From an uncultured Prevotella sp. (GTDB taxonomy: Bacteria > Bacteroidota > Bacteroidia > Bacteroidales > Bacteroidaceae): DNA of 55,582 nt. The translations under genes and the position numbers were made by a program. Shown in pieces: positions 42,574 to 51,079 of this stretch (the stretch's first letter is position 1; each line of letters starts with the position of its first letter). The notes under the pieces were generated by a model that ran no database searches, was not told the origin of the DNA, and saw only the letters and a list, made by a program, of their open reading frames with translations. The DNA lies in assembly GCA_934217675.1 (NCBI GenBank), contig CAKQCV010000011.1:1-55582 (forward strand). Direction: 5' to 3'.

Positions 42574-44082
42574 ATGCCAGAACAAAGAAGAAAACCAGCT
42601 CCACGTCCTATTGACAGTAACTACGGTCATCTCCAGCCGCAAGCCCTCGATATAGAGAAAATTGTGCTTGGAGCGTTGATGATAGACAAGGATGCTTTTA
42701 CTGTGGTAGGTGAGATTCTTCACCCGGAAACATTTTATGAGCCTCGCCACCAAAAGATATATCAGGCTATACAGAAACTCAATATCGATGAGAAACCTGT
42801 TGATATCCTTACAGTAATCGAAGAGCTTAAACGTGAAGGAACTCTTGAGGAGTGTGGCGGGCAAGGGTATATTATTGATTTGAGTTCAAATGTGGCATCG
42901 TCGGCACACATTGAGTATCATGCACACATCTTGCAGCAGAAATACATGGCACGCCAGCTTATCTCATTTGCCAGTGTCGTTGAAACAAAGGCATTCGATG
43001 AAACTGTTGATGTGGACGAACTTATGCAGGAAACGGAGTCAAGTCTTTTTGAACTGTCGCAGAAGAATCTGCGTCAGGACTATACTCAGGTTGATCCTGT
43101 AGTGAAGGAAGCAATACAAATTTTGCAGAAGGCTGCAGCCAATAAGGGAGAGCTTACGGGAATACCTACAGGATACCACAAACTTGATGAAATGACGGCA
43201 GGATGGCAAGCTTCTGATTTGATAATTCTTGCAGGTCGACCAGCCATGGGTAAAACGGCTTTTGCTCTCTCGTTGGCAAAAAACATTGCAGTGGACTACA
43301 ACACCCCCGTTGCTTTCTTCTCGCTTGAGATGAACAATGTGCAGCTTGTAAACCGTCTTATCTCTAACGTGTGCGAGATTGAAGGAAAAAAGATACTTAA
43401 CGGTCAGCTTGATGAGGAAGAATGGAAACGCCTTGATGCAAACATCGGCAGACTGCAGTCAGCTCCAATTTATGTTGATGACACGGCAGGAATGTCAATT
43501 TTTGAACTTCGCACCAAAGCACGCCGACTTGTGCGTGAGAAAGGAGTAAAGATGATAATGATTGACTATTTGCAGTTGATGAATGCCAATGGAGCCAAGT
43601 TTGGCAGCCGTCAAGAGGAAGTCTCAACCATCAGCCGTTCATTGAAGGGACTTGCCAAAGAGCTTAACATCCCGGTACTTGCCCTCTCACAGTTGAACCG
43701 TACCGTTGAGAATCGTGAGGGTCTTGAAGGAAAACGCCCGCAGTTGAGTGACTTGCGTGAGTCGGGAGCCATTGAGCAGGATGCCGACATGGTGCTTTTC
43801 GTGCATCGTCCAGAGTATTACCACATCCTGACGGACGATCATGGTCATGATTTGCGTGGAATGGCACAGATAATAATTGCCAAGCACCGTAAGGGCAGTA
43901 CGGGTGATGTGCTGCTCACGTTCAAGGGCTCATTCACCAGATTCCAGAACCCTGACGAAAACCGTTTCTCTGCTTCAGATGTCGGTGGTGAAATTGTGGG
44001 CAGTAGGCTCAACGGTGGTGATGATGTGCCACCGCCATTTATGGATGATAATATACCGTTACCGTCAACACCTCCTTTTTGA
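42574..44082 (+). CDS. dnaB: Replicative DNA helicase DnaB, 502 aa
   Basis: Hexameric fork helicase that loads with DnaG. N-terminal helical domain ([21 protein letters not shown]), then the RecA-like motor: Walker A [17 protein letters not shown], Walker B [10 protein letters not shown], and the DnaB motif [32 protein letters not shown]-like region. An extra Pro-rich tail ends it. Complete. Followed 25 bases later by a DEAD-box gene. Confidence 0.97.
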   Translation: [502 protein letters not shown]

Positions 44083-44107
44083 AATATAAAACGATAGATA
44101 CAGATAT

Positions 44108-45433
44108 ATGAACATAGACAACATACTTCAGAAGCTCCATATCACAGCTCTTAACAAGATGCAACTTGATGTGGCACGTGCGGTGAGCACTACAAATGGT
44201 GATATTTTGGTTCTCTCGCCAACAGGTAGCGGAAAGACACTCGCTTATCTGTTGCCATCGGTATTCCGTTTGAATCCTGTAGTTGATGCACTGCAGATGG
44301 TAGTAATGGTTCCAAGTAGAGAACTTGCAAAACAGTCGGAAGAGGTACTCCGCTCCATGGGAGTGCCACTGCGTGGAATGGCTCTTTATGGCGGGCGTCC
44401 TGCAATGGAAGAACACCGTGAGATGCAGAAGATACATCCACAGATAGTATTTGCCACTCCAGGTAGGATGAACGACCATATAGCTAAGCATAACCTTAAT
44501 CCGAAAGGTGTGCGGCTTCTTGTAATTGATGAGTTCGATAAATCGCTTGAGATGGGATTCTGTGATGAGATGCAGAAGGTGGTAGACAGCCTTCCCAGTG
44601 TGGAGCGTCGCATACTTCTTTCAGCCACTGACAATGCCGACATCCCGCGTTTTGTCAATATGCAACACACTTTGCGCATCGACTATACAGAACCGAATTC
44701 TGGAATATCTGCTGCAGAACGCATAAAAAGCTTTGTGGTGCGTTCTGAACAGAAAGACAAGTTGGATACCTTGCGTCGTTTGTTGCTTAGTTTCGGCAAT
44801 AAGAGTAGTATCGTGTTCCTGAATTATCGCAATAGCGTGGAGCGCACTTTTGATTATCTCCAAAGTGAGGGCTTTGTGTGCAGTGCCTATCATGGGGGAC
44901 TTGATCAGCGTCAGCGTGAGGACAATTTATACAAGTTCAGCAATGGTTCCACCACGGTACTTGTTTCAACCGACCTTGCTTCGCGTGGACTTGACATTCC
45001 TGATGTTGACAATATCATACACTATCATTTGCCACAAGGCGAGGCAGAATATACGCATAGGGTAGGGCGTACCGCCCGTTGGGATGCTGAGGGAAGAACA
45101 TTTATTCTGCTTGGTCCTGACGAACAACTTCCTGAGTATGTTGCTGCAGATATGTCGGAATACACCATTCCTGCTGATTTGCCACAGGCTCCTCAACCAC
45201 GTATGGCCACTATCTATATAGGAAAAGGAAAGAAAGACAAGATATCCAAAAGTGACGTTCTTGGCTTTTTGTGCAAGAAATGCAGACTGTCTGGCAACGA
45301 AATCGGCAGGATAGATGTTGCCGAGCGTTATTGTTATGCAGCTGTGCTGCGTTCAAAGCTTAATTCTGTATTGCGTCTTGCTGCTGGTGAGAAGATAAAA
45401 GGCGTTAAAACGATAGTTGAGATTGTAAAATAG
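44108..45433 (+). CDS. DEAD-box RNA helicase, DbpA-like, 441 aa
   Basis: Motif I SPTGSGKTLAYLLP, Ia PSRELAKQ, Ib TPGRM, motif II in the variant form VIDEFDKSLEMGF, motif III SATD, V STDLASRGLDI and VI HRVGRTARW. The C-terminal about 75 residues (ATIYIGKGKKDKISKSDVLGFLCKK) match the DbpA RNA-binding domain, which in E. coli binds 23S helix 92. The DEFD motif is a real variant but leaves the catalytic Asp-Glu in place. Probably in 50S assembly, cotranscribed with dnaB. Confidence 0.92.
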   Translation: MNIDNILQKLHITALNKMQLDVARAVSTTNGDILVLSPTGSGKTLAYLLPSVFRLNPVVDALQMVVMVPSRELAKQSEEVLRSMGVPLRGMALYGGRPAMEEHREMQKIHPQIVFATPGRMNDHIAKHNLNPKGVRLLVIDEFDKSLEMGFCDEMQKVVDSLPSVERRILLSATDNADIPRFVNMQHTLRIDYTEPNSGISAAERIKSFVVRSEQKDKLDTLRRLLLSFGNKSSIVFLNYRNSVERTFDYLQSEGFVCSAYHGGLDQRQREDNLYKFSNGSTTVLVSTDLASRGLDIPDVDNIIHYHLPQGEAEYTHRVGRTARWDAEGRTFILLGPDEQLPEYVAADMSEYTIPADLPQAPQPRMATIYIGKGKKDKISKSDVLGFLCKKCRLSGNEIGRIDVAERYCYAAVLRSKLNSVLRLAAGEKIKGVKTIVEIVK

Positions 45434-45470
45434 TCATATATATAGTATATTGAAGTTTCGGATTTTGTTA

Positions 45471-45515
45471 TTCCCCTCCCCCGCCTCCTGTTAAAGTGGA
45501 GGCGGGGGAGGGGAA
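45471..45515. repeat. 18-bp perfect C/G-rich palindrome
   Basis: Bases 45471-45488 pair perfectly with 45498-45515 around a 9-base loop TGTTAAAGT. There is no T-run on the plus side, so it is a poor intrinsic terminator for the DEAD-box gene. Composition and loop recall the shorter unit at 12790-12821. Confidence 0.85.
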
Positions 45516-45654
45516 GACTTCAAACAAAATAAATCAAGTATGCCTTGCATACACTTGTGAAATATCCACCAAAACTTTCTTCCAAATATTGAAAGATGCC
45601 GAGGTTAATATATGGAAAATAAAAAGTAGAATAAAATAAAATCTTTACAAAATA

Positions 45655-45768
45655 GCGCCACTTGCGCCACTTGCGCCATTGCGCCAAATACAGAAAATAC
45701 AGTAAAAAACCCCATTTTTAGCTATTTTGGCGTAATTGGCGCAATGGCGCAAGTGGCGCAAGTGGCGC
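45655..45768. repeat. 33-bp perfect inverted repeat made of 8-9-base units
   Basis: The left arm (45655-45687) is GCGCCACTT twice, then GCGCCATT and GCGCCAA. The right arm (45736-45768) is its exact reverse complement. The 48-base loop is A/T-rich with one extra partial unit (TTTTGGCG) at 45725-45732. The spaced units are iteron-like and resemble the architecture at 2193-2346, with different unit sequence. Confidence 0.9.
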
Positions 45769-45994
45769 AAACTCGAAAAACGAGATTTCCGGAAAAACCT
45801 TCTCCAAACTGGTATAAATCCACACCTGTGTATACTCAGCGACCATTGACAGTGGAAGACGGTAGCTCTCCGTTGCTTTGCCCACGCCTTAACACTGGAT
45901 AGATACCTTCTCTACAGGAAAAGAATAGAAGGTGACCGCACTTATAACGTATGTTCAAACGGTTTGGAATCTAAATCTAAACTTGAGTAAATTA

Positions 45995-46708
45995 TTAGAA
46001 CAGAGTGTGCTCCTCGATATATTTCTGCACAGTATCTTTGTAGCTTTCTGATATAGGTAGATATTGTTCTCCCATCACGATGCGGAATCTGTCAATAAGA
46101 CTCACCTTCGGCATGTGTACAATATATGAGCGATGTATTCTTAGAAACTCTGGCGAAGGCAAGAACTCGTCAACCTTTTTCATGTTCATGAGCGACATGA
46201 TGTTTTTCGAGCCATCTCCCAAATAGAATTTCACATAATCTTTTACTCCTTCCACATAAAGTATATCGTCAAAATTCACCTTCTGCAGTTTATATTCGCT
46301 CTTTATGAAAACAAATCTGTCTTTATCCATCGATAAAGCTTTGTTCCTGTTTTCAAAACATCGTAAAGCTTTGTTTGCCACCTCAAGGAATTTCTCAAAG
46401 CTGATAGGCTTTAACAGATAGTCAAGAGCATTTACTTTATATCCCTCTATTGCATATTGGCTGAAAGCCGTGGTGAACACAATTTTTGTTTCTTCATCGA
46501 TGATACGTGCAAATTCCAGTCCGCTCAGTTCTGGCATTTGTATGTCAAGGAAAATTAAGTCAATCTTCTTTTCTCTTATCGTCTTTATAGCCTCTGTAGC
46601 ACTGTTGAAAGTACCTTGCAGCATTAGGAAAGGCACCTTTTCTGCATAGCTTGCCAAAAGGTCGGCTGCCAATGGCTCATCGTCAATTATCACGCAATTT
46701 AGTGTCAT
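45995..46708 (-). CDS. LytTR-family response regulator, 237 aa
   Basis: Receiver domain with the phospho-Asp in DLIFLDIQMPELSGLE (near residue 54) and KPISFEKFLEVANKA (the conserved Lys). A LytTR DNA-binding domain is at about 130-235 (FVFIKSEYKLQKVNFDDILYVEGVKDYVKFYL, FLRIHRSYIVHMPKV). The gene overlaps the kinase by 26 bases. Together they close the efflux operon and probably regulate it. Confidence 0.93.
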   Translation of the reverse strand: MTLNCVIIDDEPLAADLLASYAEKVPFLMLQGTFNSATEAIKTIREKKIDLIFLDIQMPELSGLEFARIIDEETKIVFTTAFSQYAIEGYKVNALDYLLKPISFEKFLEVANKALRCFENRNKALSMDKDRFVFIKSEYKLQKVNFDDILYVEGVKDYVKFYLGDGSKNIMSLMNMKKVDEFLPSPEFLRIHRSYIVHMPKVSLIDRFRIVMGEQYLPISESYKDTVQKYIEEHTLF

Positions 46709-47810
46709 AGATAATAATTTTTGAATAATAAATACTGTTATTTTCTTTAACCCCTTTTTCCCATGAGTATTTTCCTCCGTACGACAATTCCAGTCTTCTT
46801 GTCACTTGTTCCAGTCCAATGCCATGTCCGCTTCGGTCTGTTTCATTTTTTGGGTGGTTAGAGTTTTCTATGTAGCACGCTATATGTTTCATATCAGCAT
46901 CAATGCTTATGTTTATAAAGCTTTTGCCCGTAGCTGCAATGCCATGTTTAAAAGCATTCTCTATGAGCGAGATGAAGATAAGCGGTGCAACCCTTATTGT
47001 GCAAGACTCCGGTATGTCAACCTTCACGTTGATGTCGCACGTTTTGGCTATTCTTATTTTCATCAAGTTTATATAACTCTTGATGAAGTTCACTTCGTCG
47101 GTAAGGTTTACAAACTCCTGTTGATTGTCATAGAGTAGATGCCTCAGCATACCGCTCAGTTCCATTATCGCTTCTTGTGCCTTCTGCTGGTTGAAAGCCG
47201 TCAGTGCATATATGTTGTTGAGCGTATTCAGCAAGAAGTGCGGATTTATCTGGTTTCTCAGATTTTTCAGTTCTGCATCAGTACGTGCAGCGTCAGCTTT
47301 CTGCCGTGCAAGTTCCGCTTCTTGGCGTGCCGTTTCTGCTTTGTGCCATTTCATTGTGATGACAGTCATTGTTGCTATTGCTGCCGTCACAGCCATGTTG
47401 AATATGTTTCTCAGCATGAACCACAAGTCCATGTTGTGTCTTTTCGGTCTGAACGGTTTGTCGCCCCATCGTGGCATGTGATGCAGTTGTGGCTCAGGTC
47501 TGAAAAACAGATTATGGCTGTAAGTCAGCCAGAGATGCAGCAGCAGTCCTGACCCCACTACAATAAGAATAGTATATATCCAGAATTTCCTTTTGTCATT
47601 GTTGAATAGAAATTTTGGAGTAACATACAGGTGCATTGAATAAAACACCACCATCATTGTTATTGTACTTGAGAGCATAGGTATCAGTTTGTCAACCTCA
47701 AACTTGTCGTCTCTGTCCAAAAATGTGAGTGGTGCTATAAAAACGATTAGCCATACCGCCACGTGTATGGCTATCATCGTTTTTTTGTAAGTCTGATTTT
47801 TCGTGTCCAT
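46683..47810 (-). CDS. LytS/YehU-type sensor histidine kinase, 375 aa
   Basis: About four membrane helices in the first 150 residues, a coiled-coil rich in Ala/Glu/Arg (AETARQEAELARQKADAART), then the His_kinase block with phospho-His in LRNQINPHFLLNTLNNIYAL, N-box LIENAFKHGI and G-box SGHGIGLEQVTRRL. No periplasmic sensor domain, so it senses in or at the membrane, as LytS kinases do. I chose ATG 47810; the frame opens at 47837. It follows the permease gene. Confidence 0.9.
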   Translation of the reverse strand: MDTKNQTYKKTMIAIHVAVWLIVFIAPLTFLDRDDKFEVDKLIPMLSSTITMMVVFYSMHLYVTPKFLFNNDKRKFWIYTILIVVGSGLLLHLWLTYSHNLFFRPEPQLHHMPRWGDKPFRPKRHNMDLWFMLRNIFNMAVTAAIATMTVITMKWHKAETARQEAELARQKADAARTDAELKNLRNQINPHFLLNTLNNIYALTAFNQQKAQEAIMELSGMLRHLLYDNQQEFVNLTDEVNFIKSYINLMKIRIAKTCDINVKVDIPESCTIRVAPLIFISLIENAFKHGIAATGKSFINISIDADMKHIACYIENSNHPKNETDRSGHGIGLEQVTRRLELSYGGKYSWEKGVKENNSIYYSKIIIYDTKLRDN

Positions 47811-47846
47811 AATATGAGCATTATGAAATTGAGTCAATCATCTTGT

Positions 47847-49088
47847 CTATTCGTATCTCAGAGCCTCGATAGGGTCGAGTTGCGCAGCTTTTTTTGCCGG
47901 ATACCATCCGAAGAATACTCCGGTGAAGGTACAAACGGCAAAGCTCATAATAATGCTCCAAGGTTGTATGTAGATAGGCCAGTGTGCTATCATCTTTATT
48001 GCATACGACGACCCTACACCTATTATAACTCCTATGATACCTCCTGTTACGCTCAACAGAATCGCCTCAATCAAAAACTGATTTAATATGTCAACACCTC
48101 TTGCACCAACACTCATTCGCAGTCCTATTTCCTTTGTTCGCTCCGTAACGCTCACATACATGATGTTCATAATGCCGATACCTCCCACGATGAGCGATAT
48201 TCCAGCCACACATCCCAGTAATATGGTCATCATGTCGGTTGTAGAGTTCATCATTGATGCCAGTTCCTCTTGCGAACGTATGCTGAAGTCGTCATCGTCA
48301 GCCTCTTGTGTGTCGGTAGCGTCTTTCAGCTTGTGGTTTCTGCGCAATATTGTGGTAATCTCCGCAGTAGCCTTGTCGGTCAGTCCTTCTGTTATAGCCG
48401 AGCAGTTAATGCTCCCCAAGTAAGTTTGTGCCAAGATTCTCTTCATCACCGAAGTGTAGGGAGCCAGCACGAGGTCATCCTGGTCCATACCCATGGTGTT
48501 GTATCCTTTCTTTTTCAGCACGCCAATCACTCTGAACGGTATACTGTTGAAGCGCACCACCTTTCCTACGGGGTCGCTGCCGTCAGGAAAAAGATTGTCT
48601 ACTACGGTTTGTCCGAGCACACACACTTTTGCACTTGCCTTTATATCCTCGTCGGTAAACATTTCTCCATCGTCAACGCTCAGCTGCCTGATGGTAAGAT
48701 AGTCGCCGTTCACTCCATAAATGGTCGACGGGGTATTGTTGTTGCCGTAGATAAACTGTCCGCTGCTGTTCACCACCGGGCTTATCGCCGAAATATAGTT
48801 ACACTCCTCCTTCAGCGACTGATAGTCTGTAAGTTTAAGTGTTTCCATCGATGATGCGTCTTGTCTCACTCCGCCTGGTCCTCTGTCGGCTCCAGGGTTA
48901 ATCATAATCATGTTAGACCCCATTTCGGCAATATTCGCCTGTATGCTCTTCTTTGAACCCTGTCCGATGGCAAGCATCGCAATAACCGAAGCCACACCTA
49001 TGATAATGCCTAAGGCAGTCAGGAACGAGCGCATTTTGTTTGCCGCTATTGCCCTGAGTGCAATTTTCAATAAGTTGCTGTAATTCAT
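47847..49088 (-). CDS. MacB-like ABC transporter permease, 413 aa
   Basis: N-terminal helix (MRSFLTALGIIIGVASVIAMLAIG), a large periplasmic MacB-type domain (about 45-280), then three helices with the FtsX core (VGGIGIMNIMYVSVTERTKEIGLRMSVGAR). The ATPase is a separate gene rather than fused as in E. coli MacB. The start codon overlaps the ATPase stop as TAATG. Part of a tripartite pump with MacA-like and TolC-like neighbours. Confidence 0.93.
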   Translation of the reverse strand: MNYSNLLKIALRAIAANKMRSFLTALGIIIGVASVIAMLAIGQGSKKSIQANIAEMGSNMIMINPGADRGPGGVRQDASSMETLKLTDYQSLKEECNYISAISPVVNSSGQFIYGNNNTPSTIYGVNGDYLTIRQLSVDDGEMFTDEDIKASAKVCVLGQTVVDNLFPDGSDPVGKVVRFNSIPFRVIGVLKKKGYNTMGMDQDDLVLAPYTSVMKRILAQTYLGSINCSAITEGLTDKATAEITTILRRNHKLKDATDTQEADDDDFSIRSQEELASMMNSTTDMMTILLGCVAGISLIVGGIGIMNIMYVSVTERTKEIGLRMSVGARGVDILNQFLIEAILLSVTGGIIGVIIGVGSSYAIKMIAHWPIYIQPWSIIMSFAVCTFTGVFFGWYPAKKAAQLDPIEALRYE

Positions 49089-49846
49089 TATTCATCCGTA
49101 TTTTGTGGCAGTTTAGCCAAAGCTTCAGCTGCCGATTGGATATTGTTGTTATACTCATCGCTGATCACCTTCCCGTCTCTCAGCATGATATTCCTGCTGG
49201 AATAGTTGGCCAGATCGGGGTTGTGCGTCACGAAGATTATTGTTCTTCCCGCTGCATACAGTTTTTGGAAGAGCACAAGAATCTCGAAAGATGTTCTGGT
49301 GTCGAGGTTTCCTGTAGCCTCATCAGCGAGGATTACAGCCGGGTTGTTCACCAATGCTCTGGCAATGGCAACGCGCTGCATCTGTCCACCCGACATTTGG
49401 TTTGATTTATGATATAGCCTGTCGCCCAGTCCCACAGCCTTCAGAGCCTCTATCGCTCTTTGTTGTCGTTCTTTGGCTGAAACTTCCGGGTTGTACATCA
49501 ATGGCAGTTCTACATTCTCTATACTTGTTGTTTTTGGCAGCAAGTTGTAGTTCTGGAAGATGAATCCGATTTTCCTGTTTCTCAGTATTGCCCTCTGCGG
49601 TTTCGACATTGTTCTCACCGACACCCCGTCGAGCAGATACTCACCGCTTGATGGGGTGTCGAGGCATCCCAACTGGTTTAGCAGCGTGGATTTTCCTGAG
49701 CCCGACTTTCCCATAATGGTCACGAACTCTCCCTCGTATATTTTGAACGACACCCCTCGAAGTGCGTGTACCATTTCATCGCCCACGAGGAACTCGCGCT
49801 TCACATTTTGCAGTTCGATTACAATTTTCTTGTTGTCTTTGTCCAT
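49088..49846 (-). CDS. ABC transporter ATP-binding protein, MacB/LolD type, 252 aa
   Basis: Walker A IMGKSGSGKSTLLNQLGCLD, signature LSGGQ variant MSGGQMQRVAIARALVNNP, Walker B VILADEATGNLD, His switch FVTHNPDLANY. Close to the MacB ATPase class. It drives the mechanotransmission cycle with the adjacent permease. Confidence 0.95.
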   Translation of the reverse strand: MDKDNKKIVIELQNVKREFLVGDEMVHALRGVSFKIYEGEFVTIMGKSGSGKSTLLNQLGCLDTPSSGEYLLDGVSVRTMSKPQRAILRNRKIGFIFQNYNLLPKTTSIENVELPLMYNPEVSAKERQQRAIEALKAVGLGDRLYHKSNQMSGGQMQRVAIARALVNNPAVILADEATGNLDTRTSFEILVLFQKLYAAGRTIIFVTHNPDLANYSSRNIMLRDGKVISDEYNNNIQSAAEALAKLPQNTDE

Positions 49847-49877
49847 AGAAAATACCTCCTTGGCATTTTGTCAGTTT

Positions 49878-51056
49878 CTACTTTTTCTTCTTCTGTCCAG
49901 GTCCCTTAGGTGCAAATGGGCTGCTTTCTCCTCCAGCATCAGCCTCTTCCTGATCGTTGGCAAGAGCTTTGGCGTCAGTCACCACAACCTGTCCGCGACT
50001 TATTCCGCTCAGTATTTCGGTGTGTGTGCCGTCGCTCATTCCTATCTGCACAGCATGTGCCTTGAATGTGTTTCCCTCTCGTGTCCACACCTTGTTCTTT
50101 CCCTTGCAGTCGATTATTTTTGCTCCCTTCACAAGGTCTTGTGTCGGTGTGAAGCGCAAAGCCTTTGTTGGTACGCTCACCACGTTTTGCCTTTCGGCTG
50201 TGTATATCGTAACATTTGCCGTCAATCCTGGTTTTAGTTTCAGTTCGCTGTTAGGTGCTGATATAACCACCTCGTATGTAACCACGTTGTTTGTAGTGGT
50301 AGCTTCTTGGCGCACTTGCTTCACAGTTCCCTCAAATGTGTCGTCAGGGTATGCGTCAACAGTGAATGTTACTCTCTCTCCCTCTTTCACGTCGCCTATG
50401 TCAGCCTCGTCCACATCGGCAACCACCTGCATGTCTTTCAAGTCTTTTGCAATGGTAAACAGCTCTGGTGTGGCATAGCTTGCAGCCACAGTCTGTCCTT
50501 CTTCCACCGATTTTGATATGACCACTCCATCGATAGGCGATGTGATGATTGCATAGTTAAGGTTTGTCTGTGCCTTCTGCACCATTTCTCTTGATGATGC
50601 CACGCTCTCTCTTGCTTTGTCGTAGTTGAGTTTTGCTGATTCATATTCATCAGCACTCACAAGCCCCTTTTTATATAATGTGGCATAACGTTTGAAGTTA
50701 GCCTGTTCATAGTTCAATGTGCTCTGTGCGCTGGCAAGATTAGCTTTTGCCGTGTTTAGCTCGCTGATAAGGTTGGTTTTGTCGAGTTCCGCAATCACCT
50801 GTCCTTTTTTCACCACCGAGTTGTAGTCTACGTATAGCTTTGAAATTATGCCTGAGACCTGCGTACCCACAGTTACCGAGGTCACCGGTTCTACACTTCC
50901 CGTTGCCGTGACACTGTTTTTAATGTTTGCCGGCTCAACTTTGGCAGTGTCGAAAGTTATCTGTTGTTCTTTCTTTCCTCCGGAGAGCACCCATGATGCT
51001 ATGGCGACAACAGCCACTACGCCAACTCCAATCCATATTTTACTTGGTTTTTTCAT
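49878..51056 (-). CDS. MacA-like periplasmic adaptor of an efflux pump, 392 aa
   Basis: N-terminal anchor helix (KIWIGVGVVAVVAIASWVLSGG), lipoyl halves (VTATGSVEPVTSVTVGTQVSGIISKLYVDYNSVVKKGQVIAELD and INYAIITSPIDGVVISKSVEEG), a helical hairpin between them (about 95-160), and beta-barrel and membrane-proximal parts. The tail is Lys/Pro-rich. It bridges the inner-membrane ABC transporter and the TolC-like channel. Confidence 0.93.
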   Translation of the reverse strand: MKKPSKIWIGVGVVAVVAIASWVLSGGKKEQQITFDTAKVEPANIKNSVTATGSVEPVTSVTVGTQVSGIISKLYVDYNSVVKKGQVIAELDKTNLISELNTAKANLASAQSTLNYEQANFKRYATLYKKGLVSADEYESAKLNYDKARESVASSREMVQKAQTNLNYAIITSPIDGVVISKSVEEGQTVAASYATPELFTIAKDLKDMQVVADVDEADIGDVKEGERVTFTVDAYPDDTFEGTVKQVRQEATTTNNVVTYEVVISAPNSELKLKPGLTANVTIYTAERQNVVSVPTKALRFTPTQDLVKGAKIIDCKGKNKVWTREGNTFKAHAVQIGMSDGTHTEILSGISRGQVVVTDAKALANDQEEADAGGESSPFAPKGPGQKKKK

Positions 51057-51079
51057 ATTCGTGTTTTCTTTATATTTTC

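Larger units (their letters stand above)
45434..45994. other. 561-base intergenic region with two large inverted repeats
   Basis: It lies between convergent helicase and LytTR regulator genes. It contains the C/G-rich palindrome (45471-45515), the 33-bp inverted repeat (45655-45768) and a small CTCG/CGAG hairpin at 45772-45784. From about 45785 to 45980 I see no supportable gene, only short frames broken by stops. Confidence 0.8.

Noticed and set aside
45655..45768. Rho-independent terminator
   Set aside because: Arms are 33 bp with a 48-base loop and no T-run on either side. Two genes converge here, but the usual signals are absent.
45785..45980. Remnant protein gene after the inverted repeat
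   Set aside because: Short frames are interrupted by stops and none resembles a known family.
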